A DNA stretch of 27,906 nucleotides, from the NCBI GenBank assembly GCA_035282865.1, contig DATEVB010000219.1:1-27906 (forward strand). The letters run 5' to 3'. Position 1 is the stretch's first letter. Every line of letters starts with the position of its first letter. This document shows positions 22,580 through 27,906 of this stretch, piece after piece. Both the position numbers and the translations under genes were made by a program. Source of the DNA: UBA4744 sp035282865 (GTDB taxonomy: Bacteria > Actinomycetota > Acidimicrobiia > Spongiisociales > UBA4744). Under the pieces are notes generated by a model. The model was not told where the DNA came from. It saw only the letters and a program-made list of their open reading frames with translations, and searched no databases.

Positions 22580-23586
22580 CCAGGCCGGTGGGCCTCGCCT
22601 TGGTCGGAACGGGCCGCTGGGGCAGCCGCCTGGCTGCTGCCGTAGGCCGGTCAAACCGGTTGCGGCTGGTCACCTGCTTCGGTCGTGACGCAGGCCGGAG
22701 GTCCGGTTTCGCTACCGAACACGGCTGCCGGGCGGCTGACAGTTTCGAGGAGGCGATCGAGCATCCGGGGGTAGAGGGGGTGGTTCTCGCCACCCCGAAC
22801 GACGTGCACGCCTCACAGGCCGGGGTGTGTGCGGAGCAGGGACGGCACGTGTTCGTCGAGAAACCGATTGCCTATTCGTTGTCCGACGCGGCCACGATGG
22901 AAACCGCTTGCCGTAGAGCCGGCGTTGCCCTCATGGTGGGCCATGCCTTCCGCCGCCTCGGCGCCGCCCGGCAGGTGAAGGAGCTCCTGGAAGCCGGAAC
23001 GCTCGGACGGGTGGTTCTGGCCGAAGCCAACTTCAGCCTTCCCGGCGTGTTGACCCCGGATCAATGGCGTTACTACCGGGAATCGTGTCCCGGGGGCCCG
23101 CTCATGCAGCTCGGAATCCACCATGTCGATACCCTGCGCTACTGGCTGGGATCGGTCGAACGAGTACAGGGCTCCTTCGCCCGAGTGGCCACCAGCGCCG
23201 AGATCGACGACGTGGGCGTGGCTCTGCTCGATTTCGAGAATGGGGCCCGTGGGGTGATCACCGGCAGCTATGTATCTCCGCGTACCTTCTTCCTGCGTCT
23301 GTACGGCTCGGAAGCCACCCTCGCCTATTCGATCGACATGACAGTGTGGCCGGATGCCGGGCGGCTCGATGAGCACACAACGTTGACCCTGTTCCGGCAG
23401 AACGGTATCGAAGATGTGGGGATGAGCCGCCGCGACATGTTGGTCGAAGAGCTCGAGGAGTTCGCCTCCTGCGTCAAGGGCGAGGCGGAACCCGAAACCG
23501 GAGCCACAGAGGGGACCGCCGCATTGGCCGTGGTATTGGCTGCCCTGGAATCACACGCCTCCGGCCAAGCCGCCCAGTTGTCATGA
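22576..23586 (+). CDS. Gfo/Idh/MocA-family oxidoreductase
   Basis: This 336-residue NAD(P)-dependent dehydrogenase acts on a sugar, cyclitol or related alcohol. The Rossmann motif is GTGRWG (11-16). The EKP motif supplies K96, and the C-terminal domain carries GGPLMQLGIHHVD with H182. In inositol 2-dehydrogenase the residue four before this histidine is Asp; here it is Gln178. It starts inside the hydrolase stop codon (ATGA). It converges on an operon resembling iolM-iolN-iolO, where in Thermotoga the first step is done by an enzyme of this same family (IolG). It could thus provide the first ring oxidation, but the Gln and the coupling to a C-C hydrolase leave other substrates open. Confidence 0.88.
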   Translation: MTRPVGLALVGTGRWGSRLAAAVGRSNRLRLVTCFGRDAGRRSGFATEHGCRAADSFEEAIEHPGVEGVVLATPNDVHASQAGVCAEQGRHVFVEKPIAYSLSDAATMETACRRAGVALMVGHAFRRLGAARQVKELLEAGTLGRVVLAEANFSLPGVLTPDQWRYYRESCPGGPLMQLGIHHVDTLRYWLGSVERVQGSFARVATSAEIDDVGVALLDFENGARGVITGSYVSPRTFFLRLYGSEATLAYSIDMTVWPDAGRLDEHTTLTLFRQNGIEDVGMSRRDMLVEELEEFASCVKGEAEPETGATEGTAALAVVLAALESHASGQAAQLS

Positions 23587-23736
23587 CCGGGCCGCTCATT
23601 GCCGCCTGAGTCGTCGGGCGTCCGTCCGGATGGGTCCTTCTTTTCTACTCGCGCCAACGCCACCCGTCCGCATCTCCGACGGTCGGGTCGAGGGCGTCCA
23701 CCTGGGATCCCGGCCGGACCGATCGGCGCGGCGTAT

Positions 23737-23753
23737 AGCGGAACATTTCCGCT
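23737..23753. terminator. Stem-loop between convergent genes
   Basis: AGCGGAA and TTCCGCT form a perfect 7-base stem with the loop cat, 16 bases past the stop of the - strand operon. No T-run follows on either strand. The rest of the 182-base convergent gap (23587-23768) shows nothing recognisable. Confidence 0.4.
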
Positions 23754-23768
23754 CCATGCGCGGGGTAT

Positions 23769-24578
23769 TCAGAGAGTTCTGAAGAACTCGATGGCCTGCT
23801 GGGCGGCCGTTCGGCTGTCGGGCAACGGCAGGGTCTCGGTCGAAACGTAACCGCGGTAGCCGACCTCTCGCATCACCGCCGCCAATTCGTGGAAGTCGAT
23901 GTGTCCCTGGCCTGCCGCCCGCCTGTTGCTGTCCGTGAATTGTACGTGCAGAACAAGCTCACCGGCCGATCGCAACGACTCTGCCAAGGCAACCTCCTCG
24001 ATGTTCATGTGGAATGTGTCGGGGAGAACTCCGACGTTTTCCATGTTCACCTCGCCGATGAACTGGATTGCCTCGTCGATCGTGTTGAGGAAGTTCGTCT
24101 CGTATCGATTGATCGGTTCGACGACCAGTGAAACGTTGTGCGGGAGCGCATATTCGGCATACCTGCGAACTGCCTCCACCGCTCGGCGATACTGATTGAC
24201 CCGGTCGCGGCCCGATCCGGTGAGCGTCCCGCGTACGCCGCCGATCACCACCAGCGCCTTCCACGGGGTTGCCAGGTCGATGATGCGATGCATCCGTCGG
24301 TCGAGCAGCGCTTGCACCCCGGAATCGTTGGTCGTCAATGACCATCCGTCTGAGTAGAAGGACTGTCCTGTGGCAATCGCCGAGATGTGAAGGTGGCGGC
24401 GACGAACGCCGGCGTCACATGACGTGACGGCCGGGTCCGCAGGATCGCGAACACTCATCTCGATTGCGTCGAAACCCAGTTCGACGGCGGCATCGAGCGC
24501 CGCCATCCAATCGCCCGCGAAAAGCAGTGGGGCGAACTCAGCCCGGGTGGGCGAGATGGCCATGCTGGTCTTGAACAT
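23769..24578 (-). CDS. iolO: TIM-barrel epimerase, IolO-like (5-keto-L-gluconate epimerase)
   Basis: This 269-residue xylose-isomerase-like TIM-barrel protein is of the sugar epimerase family. The metal ligands fit tagatose-3-epimerase-type enzymes: E154 (VVEPINRYE), D187 (LPDTFHMN), H211 (LHVQFTDSN) and E248 (STETL), with H190 at the substrate site. The wording VVEPINRYETNFLNT and PDTFHMNIEE resembles Thermotoga IolO, which converts 5-keto-L-gluconate to D-tagaturonate. It is the last gene of a three-gene operon with IolM- and IolN-like enzymes, 32 bases after iolN. That context supports the assignment more than the fold alone, since related epimerases act on many sugars. Only a weak ribosome site was seen. 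Confidence 0.75.
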   Translation of the reverse strand: MFKTSMAISPTRAEFAPLLFAGDWMAALDAAVELGFDAIEMSVRDPADPAVTSCDAGVRRRHLHISAIATGQSFYSDGWSLTTNDSGVQALLDRRMHRIIDLATPWKALVVIGGVRGTLTGSGRDRVNQYRRAVEAVRRYAEYALPHNVSLVVEPINRYETNFLNTIDEAIQFIGEVNMENVGVLPDTFHMNIEEVALAESLRSAGELVLHVQFTDSNRRAAGQGHIDFHELAAVMREVGYRGYVSTETLPLPDSRTAAQQAIEFFRTL

Positions 24579-24610
24579 CTGGCCTCAGTCCATACCTGGA
24601 TCTATCACGA

Positions 24611-25588
24611 TCACGGTGGATATCCAAAGGTGTAGAGATGCCGACCACCAGGCTGGCGGGGACCCTTGAGCACCGCTTCGACCTCCTGGCGAGGACGCAT
24701 GCTCACCTGTTCGATGGGAGGCAGCTTGCCCGCCGGGTACATCGCCATGATGTCGTTGACCAGTCGCTCCAGGTAGTCGAGGATGGCGTTGACGCCGCCT
24801 TTCGCTTTCTCTGGATCGGCCAGGGTTGCGTCACCCACCGTACCCTGCGGGGTGGCGACTACTTCGAGGGGGGAACCCCCTACCTGCTGCCAGAACGGAA
24901 GCGGCGCCTCAGCTAGGGGGAGCGCCGACCCGGACTTGTTGATGTGTCCGGGAGGGAGCAAGGGTGTGAACGTCGTCTTCTCTGCGTATTGGAGATCGAT
25001 GAACTCCGGGAACAGCGCCATCGAGAAGGACGCCTCGCATTCGTCACCGTGAATGAATGGTGTTTCGAACGGGCCGCCGTGTTCCCGATCGCGCAGATGC
25101 TCGGGGATGACGAACCACCAATTGACGTTGATGAGGATGCAAGGCACCTGGTATTTCTTCCCGAACTGGTGCATGGCGGTCGGGATCACATAGTCCTGGC
25201 CGTGCCCGTTCAAGAGGATCTGCTTGCGGAAACCGGCGTTCCAGAACCCGGCAATGACCGCTCGCAGGTAGGCGGTGAGGGTCTCCTCGGGGATGACGAT
25301 GTTGCCCGGCATGCCGAGGTGGTGGAAAGGGTGGGATCCGTACCAGATAGGCTCCGCCACCGTGCAACCGGTGCGCTGGGCGATCTGTTCCGCCTGGCGC
25401 GTCACGAGGAAGGTGTCCTCCCCCGGGTTTTGGGCAAGACCGTGCGACTCGGTACTGCCGATGGGGATGATGATGAGATCGTTCTCCGCGAGCCGATCCT
25501 CGATCTGTTTTCCCGTCATGGTCTGGTAGTAGATGCCCGATGGGCGCTCCATATGTCCGCCGTCGGGGGGGATCTTCCACTCGCTCAT
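24611..25588 (-). CDS. iolN: Creatininase-family hydrolase, IolN-like (3-dehydro-scyllo-inosose hydrolase)
   Basis: This 325-residue creatininase-superfamily metal hydrolase shows GSTESHG (E47, H49), D58, HHLGMPG (about 89-95), NGHG (H129) and the acidic HGDECEAS (about 180-187), in family order. Creatininase proper opens a lactam ring; IolN of Thermotoga, from the same superfamily, cleaves the carbocycle of a diketo-inositol to 5-keto-L-gluconate. The C-terminal ending and the flanking IolM- and IolO-like genes favour the IolN role. The ATG at 25588 (MSEWKIPP) lies five bases after AAGGTGG (25594-25600); the listed GTG three codons earlier overlaps that ribosome site. A plain amidase remains the alternative. 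Confidence 0.78.
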   Translation of the reverse strand: MSEWKIPPDGGHMERPSGIYYQTMTGKQIEDRLAENDLIIIPIGSTESHGLAQNPGEDTFLVTRQAEQIAQRTGCTVAEPIWYGSHPFHHLGMPGNIVIPEETLTAYLRAVIAGFWNAGFRKQILLNGHGQDYVIPTAMHQFGKKYQVPCILINVNWWFVIPEHLRDREHGGPFETPFIHGDECEASFSMALFPEFIDLQYAEKTTFTPLLPPGHINKSGSALPLAEAPLPFWQQVGGSPLEVVATPQGTVGDATLADPEKAKGGVNAILDYLERLVNDIMAMYPAGKLPPIEQVSMRPRQEVEAVLKGPRQPGGRHLYTFGYPP

Positions 25589-25618
25589 GAATACCACCTT
25601 GCCTCGTTTGTATTATTC

Positions 25619-26692
25619 CTATTCCGCGTTGGGCTGCACCAACACTTTCAGCGCTCCGTCGATCCGCTGGGTGAACGTCTCGTACGCACGCCCGAAATCG
25701 CGCAGTGGAAAGGTATGCGTTGTCACCGCCGCGACGTCGATCCTGCCGGCCGCGATGAGCGGGATGACCTCCGCGCAGGTGCCGGGATTGGCCCGCACCC
25801 CGAAGATGTCCATTTCTTCGAGAACGATCCGCTGCAGGGGGAGCTCACAGCCCTCGAGGGGAACGCCGATCAGCGCCACTCGCCCTCCCTTGCGAGTCAT
25901 CTGGACTGCGTCCGCCGGCGAGGTGCCCCGGGCCGCCGTGTCGATGCTCACGTGGGCACCCTTGCCGTCGGTGAGATCCCGTACTGCTTGGGGGCCGTCC
26001 ACCTTGCTGTTGTCGACGATGGTTGCTCCCAGTTCGGCTGCCGTCTGCAAACGCTCTCCGCGGCCGACCACGATCACCTGCGATGCTCCCATGGTTGCCG
26101 CGCACTGGGCTGCCAACAAACCCTGCGCTCCCGATCCGACGATGGCGACTGTATCTCCCGGCATGACCTTTCCCCGCTTGACCGCGTGGAGGGCGATCGA
26201 GCTGGCGTCGACGAGGGCACCTTCTTCCAACGTCATCGAGTTCGGGATCTTGAAAACCGACTTGATGCTCGAGTTGTGGTACTGGCGAAGGGCTCCGGTG
26301 CTGTAGTGGCCGTAGTGGCGGTGACCGCGATCCTCGTGCCCGTAGTTCTCACAAAGCGTGTAGCGGCCGATGGCGCACTGTCGGCAGTAGCCGCATCCGC
26401 AATGGGCGGTGCCGGCGACCCGATCGCCGACCTCGAAGCCCAGTAGGTCGGCGCCCTGGCCGAGTGACACGACTTCTCCCGACCACTCGTGTCCGGGTGT
26501 GTAGGGATACGCGCCCGGCCAGCCTCGTTTCAGGAAGTTGCCGGAGATGATCTCTTTGTCGGTCCCGCAGATGGCGACTGAATGGACTTTGCAGAGCACC
26601 TCGCCGGGCGCAGGGCTCGGTACGTCGGCGGTCTGTATCTCGAACTCGTTGGGACCGACCAGGACGAGTGCATCCATCGATTGACCTTGCAT
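25619..26692 (-). CDS. iolM: Zinc-dependent alcohol dehydrogenase, IolM-like (scyllo-inosose 3-dehydrogenase)
   Basis: This 357-residue zinc MDR dehydrogenase has C42 (ICGTDKE), H68 and E69 (TPGHEWSGE) for catalytic zinc. The four structural-zinc cysteines are C100, C103, C106 and C114, and the NAD motif is GSGAQG (186-191). It would oxidise a secondary alcohol of a sugar or cyclitol. It is the first gene of the operon, with iolN 30 bases and iolO further downstream, matching the gene set that converts scyllo-inosose to a tagaturonate precursor in Thermotoga. AAGGAGG sits five bases before the ATG at 26692. An unusual His-rich stretch GHEDRGHRHYGHY (about 118-130) follows the structural zinc site. 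Sorbitol- or threonine-dehydrogenase-like activity is the alternative. Confidence 0.8.
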   Translation of the reverse strand: MQGQSMDALVLVGPNEFEIQTADVPSPAPGEVLCKVHSVAICGTDKEIISGNFLKRGWPGAYPYTPGHEWSGEVVSLGQGADLLGFEVGDRVAGTAHCGCGYCRQCAIGRYTLCENYGHEDRGHRHYGHYSTGALRQYHNSSIKSVFKIPNSMTLEEGALVDASSIALHAVKRGKVMPGDTVAIVGSGAQGLLAAQCAATMGASQVIVVGRGERLQTAAELGATIVDNSKVDGPQAVRDLTDGKGAHVSIDTAARGTSPADAVQMTRKGGRVALIGVPLEGCELPLQRIVLEEMDIFGVRANPGTCAEVIPLIAAGRIDVAAVTTHTFPLRDFGRAYETFTQRIDGALKVLVQPNAE

Positions 26693-26892
26693 ATATCCTC
26701 CTTGGCCGGTCGGCTGAACCTCTACTTCGTGTCCGCCGGCCGAGAGCCCTCTCCCTTTTGGCTAACCCTACGGACCCGGTTGGGGATCGGCAGGGTCAAA
26801 AGTCCCAAACTGGAGCTGGGCAACCCGATTCCTTCTATACCCGACCGCCCCGTCACATCTAGTGTGGTCTTTGTGGCCGAGAAGGAGGAGCA

Positions 26893-27816
26893 GTGCGGGC
26901 ACTGGTCAACAGAGGTGACGGTGGGTTGGGTGTGGATCTGGCCGAGGTGTCAGAACCCGAGCCATCGCGGTCGGAGTTGGTCGTGGATGTTTCCGCGGTA
27001 GCGGTGAACCGCGGGGAACTGCGGCTCCTCGCAGCCCGACCCGAGGGGTGGAGGCCGGGCCAGGACGTCGCCGGGACGGTCCGGGAGGCGGCACAGGACG
27101 GGTCGGGCCCCCCACCCGGAGCCCGGGTGGTTGCCTGGGTGGATCAGGCTGGTTGGGCGGAGCGGGTCTGCGCATCAGTCGACCGGGTAGCCGTACTGCC
27201 CGACGCCGTCTCTTTCAGTGCCGCGGCGACGCTGCCAATCGCCGGGATGACGGCGCTGCGGGCGTTGCGAGTGGGCGGTGAACTTCTCGGTCGTCGAGTG
27301 CTCGTCACGGGAGGCGCAGGTGGCGTCGGGAGGTTCGCCGTCGAACTGGCTGCCCGCGGCGGTGCCTCGGTGACCGCCGTGGCGCGCAACGCGTCACGGG
27401 CCGACGGCCTCGATGTCCTCGGCGCCGACGCAGTCGTGTTTGACATCCGTGATGCCGAAGGCCCTTTCGATATTGTCTTGGAGTCGGTGGGAGGAGGTTC
27501 GCTTGTGACCGCCCTTCGGCTGGTTGCCCCGCGGGGGGCGATAGTCGTCTTCGGCAACTCGTCGGGTGAAGCCGCCGAAGTCAGCTTCGGTGATTTCGTC
27601 GGCAGGCCGGGTGCCCGTGTGGAAGGGTTCTTCGTCTACTCCAGCGTCCAGCCCCCCAGCTTCGGTGCGGATCTTCAGCGCCTCACCGACTTGGTCGCCC
27701 GCGGTGATCTCCATCCCCAGGTGGGTGTGGAAGTGAGCTGGTCGGAGGCCGCCGCGGCGTTCGAAGCCATTGCCGAGCGCCGGGTAAACGGGAAGGCAGT
27801 TCTGCTGGTCGATTGA
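26893..27816 (+). CDS. MDR-family oxidoreductase, NADPH:quinone reductase-like
   Basis: This 307-residue medium-chain dehydrogenase lacks the catalytic and structural zinc residues. It resembles quinone oxidoreductase and zeta-crystallin-type enoyl reductases. The cofactor loop is VTGGAGGVGRFAVELA (about 137-152), and the N-terminal GroES-like domain includes GQDVAGTV. It is a cytosolic NADPH-dependent reductase of a quinone or an activated alkene. GTG at 26893 follows AAGGAGGAG. It is divergent from iolM across a 200-base gap in which no convincing promoter or LacI-type site was seen, so its link to the inositol-like operon is only by position. After its stop at 27816 the remaining 90 bases hold no gene. 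Confidence 0.88.
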   Translation: MRALVNRGDGGLGVDLAEVSEPEPSRSELVVDVSAVAVNRGELRLLAARPEGWRPGQDVAGTVREAAQDGSGPPPGARVVAWVDQAGWAERVCASVDRVAVLPDAVSFSAAATLPIAGMTALRALRVGGELLGRRVLVTGGAGGVGRFAVELAARGGASVTAVARNASRADGLDVLGADAVVFDIRDAEGPFDIVLESVGGGSLVTALRLVAPRGAIVVFGNSSGEAAEVSFGDFVGRPGARVEGFFVYSSVQPPSFGADLQRLTDLVARGDLHPQVGVEVSWSEAAAAFEAIAERRVNGKAVLLVD

Positions 27817-27906
27817 GGAAGCGCCCACGACGCCGGTGGTTCGAACCCGCCAGGCTGTACGGCGGAAAGGTCTCGGTCTTTCGATATGCGTATTGCCCCC
27901 GAAAAA

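Noticed and set aside
24944..26446. 500-codon open frame on the + strand
   Set aside because: It lies antisense to the iolN- and iolM-like genes, which have clear catalytic motifs; its translation is Arg/Asp/His-rich without any family feature. It is a high-GC shadow frame.
27836..27852. tRNA T-arm-like sequence ggtgg-ttcgaac-ccgcc
   Set aside because: The stem and loop fit a T-arm, but no matching 5' acceptor strand, D-arm or anticodon arm exists upstream, which is coding sequence. It could be a tRNA fragment or attachment-site relic, but chance is as likely.
1..27906. Mobile elements, CRISPR arrays, rRNA genes
   Set aside because: No transposase or integrase motif, regularly spaced repeats or rRNA-like sequence was found on either strand.

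Overview
The window is high-GC DNA with several GTG and TTG starts, strong GGAGG-type ribosome sites, some apparently leaderless starts and a Thr/Ala/Pro-rich lipoprotein linker. This suggests a free-living actinobacterium; Acidimicrobiia-like is a guess from style only. No rRNA, complete tRNA, IS element, phage gene or CRISPR array was seen. Almost all of the DNA is an accessory catabolic region: oxidoreductases, hydrolases, four transport systems and one LacI-type regulator.

Layout. (1) 1-4156: an amidohydrolase and an acyl-CoA dehydrogenase on the + strand, flanked by two EamA transporter genes on the - strand; the first EamA gene is cut by the window edge and carries an apparent frameshift. 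(2) 4407-5824: the iron-sulfur and FAD subunits of a molybdenum hydroxylase without its large catalytic subunit. (3) 5972-7195: an MFS exporter on the - strand. (4) 7338-11546: a + operon of a 3-hydroxyisobutyrate-dehydrogenase-like enzyme, a creatinase-like M24 protein and both E1 subunits of a 2-oxoacid/acetoin dehydrogenase. (5) 11631-14126: a - operon of a second M24 pseudo-peptidase and a second acyl-CoA dehydrogenase. (6) 14249-16462: a divergent LacI regulator and a nitrilase. (7) 16607-21390: a complete branched-chain-amino-acid-type ABC importer. (8) 21512-23586: a C-C-hydrolase-like alpha/beta hydrolase translationally coupled to a Gfo/Idh/MocA dehydrogenase. (9) 23769-26692: a - operon whose three products look like IolM, IolN and IolO of the Thermotoga-type inositol pathway. 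(10) 26893-27816: a quinone-reductase-like MDR enzyme.

How it may work together. Four CG-centred pseudo-palindromes of LacI-family type (consensus about TTGCAAACGATTGCA) sit in front of the dehydrogenase/M24/E1 operon, the M24/acyl-CoA dehydrogenase operon, the nitrilase and the ABC importer. This points to one LacI-controlled regulon for uptake and breakdown of an unidentified compound, possibly nitrogen-containing because of the nitrilase and the two creatinase-fold proteins. Next to it lies a cyclitol-ring oxidation and ring-opening module (Gfo/Idh, IolM, IolN, IolO). Whether the two halves serve one substrate cannot be decided from sequence alone. All assignments come from reading motifs by eye; no database search was run.
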